Assembly: GCA_964504345.1 (NCBI GenBank)
Contig: CAZDDX010000002.1
Span: forward strand, 124,001 to 188,000
From: CAMDTE01 sp964504345
Lineage (GTDB): Bacteria; Bacteroidota; Bacteroidia; Flavobacteriales; Schleiferiaceae
Direction: 5' to 3'
Length of the DNA stretch: 64,000 nucleotides
The translations under genes and the position numbers were made by a program. Shown here one piece after another: positions 41,972-49,969 of the stretch. The notes below the pieces were generated by a model that ran no database searches, was not told where the DNA came from, and worked only from the letters and a program-made list of their open reading frames with translations. How positions within the stretch are numbered: the first letter of the stretch is position 1; every line of letters starts with the position of its first letter.

Positions 41972-42790
41972 ATGACCGCCAACCTCCAAGGACTGTACTC
42001 CCTTTCCAAAACACCGCGTTTCCCGGTCCTGTTTGTGGGACACGGAAGCCCCATGAACGCCCTAGAGGACAACGTCTTTACGCAGGCTTGGGCGCAAACG
42101 GCGCGCAACTTACCCCGACCTCAAGCCATCTTGTGCATTTCGGCCCATTGGATGACCGAGGGTGTGGCCGTCACCGCCATGCCCCAACCCAAAACCATTC
42201 ATGACTTCGGTGGATTTCCGGAAGCTTTATTCCAAGTACAGTATCCTGCTCCGGGCTCACCAGACCTCGCCCAAACGGTAAAAACTACCTTGCAAACGAA
42301 TACCCCCGTCGTATTGGACCACGAACATTGGGGTTTGGACCACGGTTGTTGGTCTGTTTTGTGCAAAATGTATCCGGACGCCTCCATTCCAGTGGTTCAA
42401 TTGAGTTTGGACATACAGCGAAGTTTTGCGCAACACCGCGAACTGGGAACCTTGTTGCAGCCATTGCGCGAACGGGGTGTACTCATTGTTGCCAGCGGCA
42501 ACATGGTCCATAATTTAGGAAGATTAGACTGGTACAGTCCCTTGGGGGGATACGACTGGGCAGACGAAGCCAACGAAGGTTTCAAGAAGGCCCTGCTCCA
42601 GCGAGACACTGCCTTACTGGATCGGCTGCCCGACGCCACCAGCGCCTTTCGCTTGGCCGTACCCACCCCAGACCACTACTGGCCCTTGCTTTACACCGCA
42701 GGACTCCAGCGCCCTGACGAAAACCTTCAATTTTTTAACGACCGCGTGGTCATGGGCTCCATCTCCATGACCTCCGTCCTTATTGGATAA
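41972..42790 (+). CDS. ygiD: 4,5-DOPA extradiol dioxygenase-like protein (YgiD family)
   Basis: Member of the class III extradiol ring-cleavage dioxygenase superfamily, LigB type; bacterial YgiD can open the ring of DOPA, but the natural substrate is unclear. Metal-binding histidines lie in LFVGHGSPMNAL, in CISAHWM, in LDHEHWGLDHGCWSVL and in the C-terminal PTPDHYWPLLY. VVQLSLD and VASGNMVHNLG are further family blocks. Length 272 residues is usual. It stands alone, with its own promoter, convergent with the VOC gene. Confidence 0.9.
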   Translation: MTANLQGLYSLSKTPRFPVLFVGHGSPMNALEDNVFTQAWAQTARNLPRPQAILCISAHWMTEGVAVTAMPQPKTIHDFGGFPEALFQVQYPAPGSPDLAQTVKTTLQTNTPVVLDHEHWGLDHGCWSVLCKMYPDASIPVVQLSLDIQRSFAQHRELGTLLQPLRERGVLIVASGNMVHNLGRLDWYSPLGGYDWADEANEGFKKALLQRDTALLDRLPDATSAFRLAVPTPDHYWPLLYTAGLQRPDENLQFFNDRVVMGSISMTSVLIG

Positions 42791-42854
42791 GAAGCGTCCA
42801 TTTTGGAGAATACGCTACCTTCCGCCTCCGACCACTCCCTTTATGGTACTTGTC

Positions 42855-43265
42855 TTATAACTCCATCTGAGTCTGCGCATGAGCGGGATCCATCCAAAAA
42901 GGCTCCCATAAGTAGCCGTCGAGATCCAAAAAACTCCAACCCAACATAAATCCGTGGTCTGCTGCAGGCAAATTTTCACGCGCGCCCAGTGCAAAAGCTT
43001 GGTGTACCATTTTCTCAACTTGTTCTCTGCGTTCCAAATGAACGGATAAGGTGCAGCCTACGGCGCGGTCCGGATCCGCCACTTCCCCGCGAACAAAGTC
43101 TGCAAAACGAGGGCGGTTCAACAGCATGACGAATTGGTCTTCTGCAATCTTGACACACAAGTTGTCCGGTCCGGAAAACCCAGAAATAAAATCAAAGCCC
43201 AAGCCCTCAAAAAAAATACGCGACCGGGCAATGTCTTGCACCGGTAGGTTGATGAACAACTTCAT
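42855..43265 (-). CDS. VOC family (glyoxalase/bleomycin resistance-like) protein
   Basis: A 136-residue protein of the vicinal oxygen chelate fold with two beta-alpha-beta-beta-beta modules. Visible signs are MKLFINLPVQDIARSRIFFEGLGF at the start (read as KLFINLPVQD and FFEGLGFDF), FVMLLNRPRF, and the end module LGWSFLDLDGYLWEPFWMDP, which carries the usual metal-ligand glutamate. Bacteroidota have many such proteins, often of unknown substrate. Its start region faces the export gene at 43393. Confidence 0.85.
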   Translation of the reverse strand: MKLFINLPVQDIARSRIFFEGLGFDFISGFSGPDNLCVKIAEDQFVMLLNRPRFADFVRGEVADPDRAVGCTLSVHLERREQVEKMVHQAFALGARENLPAADHGFMLGWSFLDLDGYLWEPFWMDPAHAQTQMEL

Positions 43266-43363
43266 GCGGTTAATTTACAACAAACCGGCGTTAGAAGGTC
43301 CTAATCATTCGTCCTCAAACCCATGCCATAATAAGATAAAACGCCGTTAGCATTGGAATGCGC

Positions 43364-43371
43364 TATCTTTG
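43364..43371 (+). promoter_or_regulatory. -7 promoter element of the polysaccharide export gene
   Basis: TATCTTTG matches TAnnTTTG exactly; the ATG follows 21 nt later. No clear -33 element is seen. Confidence 0.55.
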
Positions 43372-43392
43372 TAGGCAACAAATCAATGACCC

Positions 43393-46116
43393 ATGCTTGA
43401 TCGCAAAATTTACCTTTTAGTAGCCTTTCTTTTTTCTATTACGCTGAGTGCGCAAAACTTGTCCACCGTAAAAGTGGATTCCATGAGCGATTCCGAAATC
43501 ATGGCCATTCTGAAAGCAGGAGAAGCAAAAGGATTGGACATCACCCAAGGTGAACAATTGGCACTCAGCATGGGATTGCCGGCAGAGGAAGCCGTGAAGT
43601 TTAAGAAACGAGCGGATCAGCTTCAAAAGCAACAAACCGATAATGGTGCCACTAAAGTAGTTGGAACAGCAACTCCTACCACCACTATGGGCAATACCAC
43701 GGCCGTGGAAACAACGGTCTTGGAAAGAGCCGAAAAAAAATCAGCGACTGCAACCGCGCTGTCTGGAATTATTCCAGTTGACGTGAAACCAATCAAAGAA
43801 AAACCTGTTCAGATCTACGGTCAACAGTTTTTTAGCGGGACTGAATTAAAAATCTTTGAGCGAAGTTTGGATGCGCGCGCATCCGATTCGTACGTCATTG
43901 GTGTAGGTGATGAAATTGGCGTAAGTGCTTATGGCACTTCCTATTTTAGTGAAATTTTTAAAGTAGACGAGCGCGGCATCATCAGCATGCGGAACGTGGG
44001 CAATATTTACGCCCGCGGCATGACCTACGGAGATTTGAAGCAACAAATCAAAGGCAAGTTGTCCAATTTCATGCCTTTGTCCAGCAACACCATATCGTTT
44101 ACGTTGGCGTACAGCAGAACCATCAGCATTAATATTGTTGGCGAAGTGGTCAAACCGGGCAGCTACAAAATACCCGCAGTAAATACGGCTTTCAACGCTT
44201 TAATAGCCGCAGGCGGACCCAGCGATCTGGGTACCCTTCGGGAAATTAAAGTCATCCGCGACGGAAAGGTGATCAGGACGCTTGACGTTTACGCTTTTCT
44301 TGCCAATCCAACGGCGGCAAACGACTATTATTTGCAAGAAAACGATTACTTATCTGTGGGGGTAATTGGGAATGTAGTTCCTATTTCAGGTGCTGTTAAA
44401 CGCCCAATGCGGTACGAAATCAAAAAGAGTGAGTCCATTGGCGAATTGTTGGCACTGGCCGGTGGTTTTACCGAAACCGCCAACACCCAGTTCGTACAAG
44501 TGAAACGCCAAGTGGGCGATGAATCTCAATTGTTTGAAGTAACCGATTACAAACAGTCTGTTCAGCCGGGTGATGAAGTCATGGTGCAGGCTCGGAACAC
44601 GGAATTGCGAAAGTCTGTTTCCATTGGAGGAGCAGTCAATTTACCTGGATCGTATCGATTTGAGGAAGGCATGCGTGTTTTGGACCTGATCCAACGAGCC
44701 GGTGGTTTGCGAAACGATTCCATTGTTGCTATTGACCGAGCGTGGTTGGTGCGCACCAACCCAGACTTTACTTTGGATTACCAAGAAATTGATGTCTTTT
44801 CCCTACTGGCCAACCCCATGGCCGCGTCGAACGTCTTGTTGAAAGCTAAAGACACATTAACGGTAACTGTAAAACAAGACTTTACGGAAGAGGAGTACGT
44901 GAGCATTGGAGGAGCCGTTCGCAAAAGCGTGAAAACCAAATTTGCCAAAGGCATGCGCGTAAGCTCCTTGTTGCAAATGGCTGATGGAATTACGTTTGAA
45001 ACCTACACCGGACAAGGTATTCTCTGCAGAACCAGACAAGATTTGAGTTTGGAATTCATCAATCTGGATTTGGAGTCAATATTAAGCGCTCCGGGCGGAG
45101 ACAAAGACCGCTTTTTAGAAGCTCGTGACTCCCTGAGTATTTTGGTAAAACCTCAGTACGATGCTTCTTTGGTTGTTGCCATCAACGGCGCGGTTCGGAA
45201 TCCGGTTACTTTGCCCTTCGCGGAGGGAATAACTCTCGGTGATCTGTTAAGATTATCCGGCGGACTCCTGCCCAACGCTGATTTCAAACGGGTTGAGGTC
45301 AGTCGATTGAATGCGTTCAGTGAATTTCAAAAAGGATCCATTCGGGAAGTGCGTACGGTCGTGTTGACCACCGAGGTTCCTGCCGGCTTGGTGCGCGACT
45401 TAAATGCTACAGCACCTTCGATGGATTTTGTTCTTCAACCGTACGACCAAGTGGTCGTGCGTGAAATTCCGGACTACAAAGCCCAGGAATTCGTTTACAT
45501 CGGTGGGGAGGTAAAGTACCCTGGTTTCTATCCTGTGATGTCTCGCCAGGAGAAACTAAACAGCTTCATCAATCGCGCTGGTGGACTTACACGCTTTGCG
45601 GATGAGGCAAACGCAAAAATCCTACGACCCAATACCCCCAACATGGTACTCCATTTGGGTAAGGCCCTTAAATGGCCGAAAGCTCCCATAAATTACACCT
45701 TGGAACCAGGAGATTCCGTTTTAGTGCCTAAAATATCCAGTTTGGTGACCATTTATGGCCGTGGGCACGACTACTTCACCAGCACGGGAGAAATCACCTT
45801 AAACGTACCATACACGCCCGGAAGATCTGCAGACTTTTACATCCGCCAGTATGCCTTGGGTTTTGCAGATAAGGCAGATCGTTCCGATTTGTTTGTGGAA
45901 TACCCCAACGGAAAAGTAGACAAAACAGCCAACTACTGGTTGTACAACGACTTCCCCGTGGTAAAAGCCAAAGGAGTCATTCGCATCGAGCTGGAACCTG
46001 AGAAAGCCAAGCGCGACAAACGAGAACAAAAGCCGTTTGACTTAAACCAAGCCATTGCAACGGTAACCACTGCCTTAACCGGATTCGCCACCTTGTACGT
46101 GTTGTTGACTCGATGA
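43393..46116 (+). CDS. multi-SLBB polysaccharide export protein (Wza-like)
   Basis: Probable outer-membrane channel for capsule or exopolysaccharide export. The 907-residue protein has a signal peptide (IYLLVAFLFSITLSAQN) without a lipobox cysteine, then a poly-export domain beginning SYVIGVGDEIGVSAYG (about residue 165). At least six SLBB-type repeats follow, recognisable as VGEVVKPGSYKIP, ISGAVKRPMRYEI, IGGAVNLPGSYRF, IGGAVRKSVKTKF, INGAVRNPVTLPF and IGGEVKYPGFYPV. A last hydrophobic segment, FATLYVLLTR, ends the chain. E. coli Wza has 379 residues and fewer SLBB copies. The Wzz-like gene is convergent downstream, and a shared hairpin terminator lies between. Base composition is lower in GC than in the flanking genes. 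Confidence 0.9.
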   Translation: MLDRKIYLLVAFLFSITLSAQNLSTVKVDSMSDSEIMAILKAGEAKGLDITQGEQLALSMGLPAEEAVKFKKRADQLQKQQTDNGATKVVGTATPTTTMGNTTAVETTVLERAEKKSATATALSGIIPVDVKPIKEKPVQIYGQQFFSGTELKIFERSLDARASDSYVIGVGDEIGVSAYGTSYFSEIFKVDERGIISMRNVGNIYARGMTYGDLKQQIKGKLSNFMPLSSNTISFTLAYSRTISINIVGEVVKPGSYKIPAVNTAFNALIAAGGPSDLGTLREIKVIRDGKVIRTLDVYAFLANPTAANDYYLQENDYLSVGVIGNVVPISGAVKRPMRYEIKKSESIGELLALAGGFTETANTQFVQVKRQVGDESQLFEVTDYKQSVQPGDEVMVQARNTELRKSVSIGGAVNLPGSYRFEEGMRVLDLIQRAGGLRNDSIVAIDRAWLVRTNPDFTLDYQEIDVFSLLANPMAASNVLLKAKDTLTVTVKQDFTEEEYVSIGGAVRKSVKTKFAKGMRVSSLLQMADGITFETYTGQGILCRTRQDLSLEFINLDLESILSAPGGDKDRFLEARDSLSILVKPQYDASLVVAINGAVRNPVTLPFAEGITLGDLLRLSGGLLPNADFKRVEVSRLNAFSEFQKGSIREVRTVVLTTEVPAGLVRDLNATAPSMDFVLQPYDQVVVREIPDYKAQEFVYIGGEVKYPGFYPVMSRQEKLNSFINRAGGLTRFADEANAKILRPNTPNMVLHLGKALKWPKAPINYTLEPGDSVLVPKISSLVTIYGRGHDYFTSTGEITLNVPYTPGRSADFYIRQYALGFADKADRSDLFVEYPNGKVDKTANYWLYNDFPVVKAKGVIRIELEPEKAKRDKREQKPFDLNQAIATVTTALTGFATLYVLLTR

Positions 46117-46154
46117 CGGTAACCCTTTTGGAGGTTATTCATTCCACTTCTACG

Positions 46155-46184
46155 AAAAAAGGCCTGCATTCGCAGGCCTTTTTT
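46155..46184. terminator. bidirectional terminator between export and Wzz-like genes
   Basis: Six A, GGCCTGC, the loop ATTC, GCAGGCC and six T form a perfect hairpin (stem 46161-46167 with 46172-46178) with U-tracts in both directions. It serves both convergent genes. Confidence 0.92.
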
Positions 46185-46202
46185 GGTCGCAGAATTTGGT
46201 TC

Positions 46203-47282
46203 CTATATTTTGGATTCCAGTGCTTTTGCTTGACTTGACAGATCTTGGAAAAAAGCGCGTCCAGCCAGAAACAACACCGTAAGAAAACCACCCAAGACAC
46301 CACCTATAGCGGCAGTTTTCAATTTTGAAGACCGAACACGTAAGGGGTGGTGCGGCCGGTCAATAATGGTGATTAATGGCTCGTCCCGGGCAGCCATGGT
46401 CTTGCTCAGTTCCAAATTTTTAACCAGTTCCCCGTACATGGTGGTCAACATCGTAACCTTCAACTGCTTTTGCATGGTGGGAACTTTGGCAACACTCTGC
46501 ACCGTGAACAGATTTTGATCTTGTGAGGTAGAATATCCCACCATAGCGCGCTGCATCTCTACCGAAACGGAATCGACGCGGCGTTGAAGTTTGATGATGT
46601 TGGATTTCGCATTGGAAGTCTTGGTTGCAACATAAAACTCAGTAGCCTGAACGGTAAGCATTTCAACGAAGTTCTTGGCAAAGACCGGATCATCACCTGT
46701 AAATGAGACCGTTACAAAACTCAGTTTTTTATCTGTTTTCGAAACTGTAAGTGCTTTAGACGTTAATGTTTTCACCACTTCACCGACCGCAGAGTCTTGC
46801 TTTGGTAGAAGCACATTCGCAGCAGTAATGGGATACAAATTCTGTTCCTTCCACTTCTTCAGCCGATTCGGATTGGACTTCACGTAGCGGTCGATAAGTA
46901 ACGTGGTATGACCATCCATCGTTATTGGACTCATCAACACACCTTGAACTATTCGCCGACTTTTCATTAGCGACAATACATTATCACCCGCTAATCCATT
47001 ACCACCTGCGGCATCGCCACCACCAACGGAAAAACCAAATTCTGACGCTAAAGAACTAAGTCCATTATCTCCGTTCCCTTGCTCCAAGGCAAAAGTCAGT
47101 GATGCGTTGTACACAGGTTCTTCCAACCAAGTTTTTAAGAACCCACCAATAGCAAAAATCAAGCTAACAAGGGCAATCAGGAGTTTATGCTTCCAAAGTG
47201 AAGAAACCCACGATTTTGCCTTTAACCAAAGCTCGGCTAAACTGATCTCGTCTTCTTGGTAGTTGGGGGTGGTGTCGTTCAT
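46203..47282 (-). CDS. Wzz-like polysaccharide chain-length / co-polymerase protein
   Basis: Inner-membrane polysaccharide co-polymerase of the Wzz family, expected to set chain length and to contact the outer-membrane export channel. The 359-residue protein has a cytoplasmic N-terminus (DEISLAELWLKAKSW), a membrane helix at about 33-52, and a large periplasmic helical domain. A second membrane helix lies near the C-terminus (about 326-346), preceded by the usual proline-rich PHHPLRVRS. There is no fused kinase domain, and no tyrosine kinase or glycosyltransferase gene is near. A candidate -7 element is TAATTTTA on the minus strand at 47285-47292. Confidence 0.85.
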   Translation of the reverse strand: MNDTTPNYQEDEISLAELWLKAKSWVSSLWKHKLLIALVSLIFAIGGFLKTWLEEPVYNASLTFALEQGNGDNGLSSLASEFGFSVGGGDAAGGNGLAGDNVLSLMKSRRIVQGVLMSPITMDGHTTLLIDRYVKSNPNRLKKWKEQNLYPITAANVLLPKQDSAVGEVVKTLTSKALTVSKTDKKLSFVTVSFTGDDPVFAKNFVEMLTVQATEFYVATKTSNAKSNIIKLQRRVDSVSVEMQRAMVGYSTSQDQNLFTVQSVAKVPTMQKQLKVTMLTTMYGELVKNLELSKTMAARDEPLITIIDRPHHPLRVRSSKLKTAAIGGVLGGFLTVLFLAGRAFFQDLSSQAKALESKI

Positions 47283-47342
47283 GAGGTAAAATTACGAATT
47301 CTGAACTCGTCGGGTTGAATCGATTTTGTGCTGCCGTTGCGC

Positions 47343-47406
47343 GGTGTTGTTATTCTGCACCTGCACTATTTTCAAGTAAAAATAAACGGTGCAGAATAAC
47401 AACACC
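47343..47406. repeat. perfect 19-bp inverted repeat, 26-nt spacer
   Basis: GGTGTTGTTATTCTGCACC at 47343-47361 is the exact reverse complement of 47388-47406. The AT-rich spacer between them is 26 nt. No T-tract follows on either strand, so it is not an ordinary terminator. It lies between the Wzz-like gene start and tRNA-Ser. Confidence 0.9.
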
Positions 47407-47442
47407 TTACGGATCGTCCGGCGCGAATTGCCCAGTTTTGTT

Positions 47443-47479
47443 GGGGTTTTCCTCAGGTGCGAGCACCCCGGAAAACCCC
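47443..47479. repeat. second inverted repeat with nested stem
   Basis: GGGGTTTTCC at 47443-47452 pairs perfectly with GGAAAACCCC at 47470-47479. Inside it GGTGC (47456-47460) pairs with GCACC (47463-47467). No T-tract follows on the minus strand. Confidence 0.8.
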
Positions 47480-47481
47480 AC

Positions 47482-47511
47482 AAAAAAAGCCGCAACGTTT
47501 ACGTTGCCGGC
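47482..47511 (-). terminator. terminator of tRNA-Ser
   Basis: On the minus strand GCC-GCAACG type arms (47502-47511 and 47489-47497, one bulged base) enclose the loop TAAA. Seven T follow at 47482-47488. It begins 10 nt past the tRNA 3' end. Confidence 0.8.
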
Positions 47512-47521
47512 CGTGCTCTTT

Positions 47522-47611
47522 TGGCGGAAAGACAGGGATTCGAACCCTGGGTGCCCTTGCAGGCACAACGGTTTTCGAGACCGCCCCGATCGACCGCTCC
47601 GGCATCTTTCC
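47522..47611 (-). tRNA. tRNA-Ser (anticodon CGA)
   Basis: The minus strand folds as a class II tRNA. The acceptor stem is GGAAAGA/TCTTTCC, followed by discriminator G and an encoded CCA at 47522-47524. The anticodon loop CTCGAAA gives anticodon CGA, reading UCG. A long variable arm (TGTGCCTGCAAGGGCACC region) is typical of tRNA-Ser, and the T arm is CAGGGTTCGAATCCCTG. A -7 element lies upstream and a hairpin terminator downstream. The long plus-strand open frame crossing this region is not coding. Confidence 0.96.
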
Positions 47612-47620
47612 TGGGGTACG

Positions 47621-47628
47621 CAAATTTA
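47621..47628 (-). promoter_or_regulatory. -7 promoter element of tRNA-Ser
   Basis: The minus strand reads TAAATTTG, a full match to TAnnTTTG, 9 nt before the tRNA 5' end. Confidence 0.6.
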
Positions 47629-47641
47629 AACACACACAGCG

Positions 47642-47649
47642 TACCTTTA
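47642..47649 (+). promoter_or_regulatory. -7-like element of the PKD/T9SS cargo gene
   Basis: TACCTTTA, one mismatch from TAnnTTTG, lies 42 nt before the ATG at 47692. Confidence 0.4.
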
Positions 47650-47691
47650 AAATGCGTTAGCCGGAAGCAACGCAACGATAAATTACTACTG

Positions 47692-49899
47692 ATGAATGAT
47701 TCGAGGAGAGTAAATAATTTGAAGGATTGCCATTCAGTTGGAGGTTCCCGCGGAGTACGCAGTTTTTGGTTCCTAGTAATCCTACTGTACGGGGTGTTTA
47801 GTGGTTCGTGGGGAAACGTGGATTTTGGATTTGCTGCATACGGGCAATGGACGCCGCTGACATCAGTCAACACTTTGGTTGCGAATGTCGCTACAGAGGA
47901 TGCTAAAAGTGCCGTCTTGCCGGACGGTCGCACTTGGATTGCCTACTGGACCAATGTAGGCGGGGTGCAGAATTATCAATTTCGGGCGCAGCTTTTGGAT
48001 ACGGCCGGTATTCCACTATTGGGGCCAAACGGAGTTTCCGTAGTGGGCGGCAACATGGGTACTTTCTTGATGCAATGGGACTTAGAAACAGACAATAGCG
48101 GTAATCTTTTGGTGGGATTTACGCGAACCGACGGTTCAAACGCAGCCATCGTCCAGAAAATTAGTCCGTCCGGCGCGCTCCTATTTGGTGCCAACGGTCG
48201 GGATTTGGGCACTGGATACGACGTCAAATTATTGGCTCTTCCCAATGGGCAAACGATCGTGGGTTACTTACCAGGGGACTACGGAACATTGATGAAGTTG
48301 TCAACGACCGGCACCAACGTCTGGTCCAATCCCGTAGTAGTTTATCCGGCATCGGGCACCAAAACGAGCATAGGCGAACTGGTGGCTTTGACGGGCGGTA
48401 CTTTTCTGGTGGTATTTCACGACCGAGGCAATTTTGGCATCAGCTCCAATCCGTATGCGCGACGGTACAACCACGGCACGGGACTACCGATGTGGGCGGG
48501 GCCGGTGGCATTGACAAGCGGATACGCCACATCGTTCAACAGGCGGTACGACTTGATTGCACTAGGCGATACCGCGTATTTTGGATTTTCGGGTGCGGGA
48601 TCCTTTGATTTTCAAGGGTTTGTGCAACGAATCAATCCGGATGGCTCGCTGCCTTGGGGCAGCACCGGCGTCAACTTTATGGACCAATCTGTACTGTACG
48701 AGATGAGCCTGAGCCTGGCGGTAGAAGACGATTCTCCTTATCTGTGGGCCTTGTGCACCATGACCACAAGTTCCCAGCAAAACACGGGCGAAACCGTCCA
48801 AAAAATCCACAAACGTACGGGAGCTCGGCCGTTGGGCGTAAACGGTGTGCAAGTTTTTAGCATCAGTACAGCAGACCGTCGGCACGAAGGCGCCCTGCGG
48901 GTCATCAACCACCAGCCCACCTTTGTATTTTCCGACGGCAACTCCAACGGGGTATTTCCTAAAGATTTGAAGTTGATGACTTTGAATTCTGTAGGACTTC
49001 CCGCAACCGCCACACCCCTCCCGGTTGGCACCCACCCCACGGGGGTGAAGTCTCGAGTAGAGTTTGCCGGTCAGTTTGCGGGTAAGGCCATTGCTACTTG
49101 GGTGGAGAGTCGGAACGGCGCCATGAGGCCATACGCTCAGCGTCGAGGATTGACGTGTCCCGCGCCTTGGGCAACGGCTACTGGCTCTACAACGGGTTTG
49201 ATGGCGCAGTTCACCGGGAGTGTGCTCAACGCGGACAGCGCTCGGTGGTATTTTGGCGACGGGGCCTGGGCGTTGGACACGAACGGAACGACGGCGCACG
49301 CCTACAACGGGGCGGGCACCTATACGGCCTGTTTGGTAGCCTACAGCACCTGTGGCACGGATTCCGCCTGCGTGACCTTAAACGTATGTCCCTTGTTTGG
49401 CGGACCTTGGGCCGTTGGGCAAAGTGCAGTAGCCTTGAGTTTTATTGCTCCAGTTGGTGCAGACTCTCTGTGGGTTGATTTTGGCGACGGAACCCAAGTG
49501 GGCGCCGTTCCCCCGGCGGCGAGCCACACCTACACGGCCAACGGCACGTACACGGCCACGGCCATAGCCTTCAGCAGCTGCCGAACGGATACGGTGGTCC
49601 AAGGGATCGTGGTGAGCAGCATCGGTTTGGAAGAACGTTTGGGCGTTGCGGGCTTGTTGTACCCCAATCCGGTTGTGGCGGGAGCTTCGGTACGCTGGCA
49701 CGCAGTGGTGGACGGTCTTGCTACCTCCGAAGTGGAGGGACTTACGGTGCGTTGGGTCAGTGCCTTGGGCCAAGAAGTGGCCCGTGGATCGTGGGAAGCG
49801 GACGCTCTGGCGGTGCCCCACTTGCCCGCAGGACGGTATTGGGTGGAGTGGATTGGGCCAAACGGAATTCCGGCGCGACTGAGCGTGGGAGTGCATTGA
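47692..49899 (+). CDS. secreted PKD-domain protein with T9SS C-terminal sorting domain
   Basis: Large exported protein, 735 residues, of unknown binding partner. After a basic N-terminus comes a hydrophobic signal segment (SFWFLVILLYGVFSG). The middle 430 residues hold repeated beta-strand units with PDG and NPDG turns (LPDGRTWIAYW, INPDGSLPWG), as in beta-propellers. Two PKD domains follow, marked by WYFGDG and VDFGDG about 95 residues apart. The C-terminal 80 residues fit a type A sorting domain: LLYPNPV, VRWVSALGQEV, LPAGRYWVEW. That makes it a likely cargo of the T9SS encoded in this window. The frame is open upstream through the tRNA, but that part is not coding; the ATG at 47692 is the first start after the promoter. 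Confidence 0.88.
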   Translation: MNDSRRVNNLKDCHSVGGSRGVRSFWFLVILLYGVFSGSWGNVDFGFAAYGQWTPLTSVNTLVANVATEDAKSAVLPDGRTWIAYWTNVGGVQNYQFRAQLLDTAGIPLLGPNGVSVVGGNMGTFLMQWDLETDNSGNLLVGFTRTDGSNAAIVQKISPSGALLFGANGRDLGTGYDVKLLALPNGQTIVGYLPGDYGTLMKLSTTGTNVWSNPVVVYPASGTKTSIGELVALTGGTFLVVFHDRGNFGISSNPYARRYNHGTGLPMWAGPVALTSGYATSFNRRYDLIALGDTAYFGFSGAGSFDFQGFVQRINPDGSLPWGSTGVNFMDQSVLYEMSLSLAVEDDSPYLWALCTMTTSSQQNTGETVQKIHKRTGARPLGVNGVQVFSISTADRRHEGALRVINHQPTFVFSDGNSNGVFPKDLKLMTLNSVGLPATATPLPVGTHPTGVKSRVEFAGQFAGKAIATWVESRNGAMRPYAQRRGLTCPAPWATATGSTTGLMAQFTGSVLNADSARWYFGDGAWALDTNGTTAHAYNGAGTYTACLVAYSTCGTDSACVTLNVCPLFGGPWAVGQSAVALSFIAPVGADSLWVDFGDGTQVGAVPPAASHTYTANGTYTATAIAFSSCRTDTVVQGIVVSSIGLEERLGVAGLLYPNPVVAGASVRWHAVVDGLATSEVEGLTVRWVSALGQEVARGSWEADALAVPHLPAGRYWVEWIGPNGIPARLSVGVH

Positions 49900-49969
49900 T
49901 TCGCAGAATCTTCGTTTAAAGCGGAGAAGGGAACGGATATCAAAAGACATTCTTCCCGACCTTTGGGTC

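Noticed and set aside
47389..47691. N-terminal extension of the PKD protein's open frame
   Set aside because: This part runs through the tRNA-Ser gene and the hairpins and precedes the promoter, so it cannot be normal coding sequence. The start was set at 47692.
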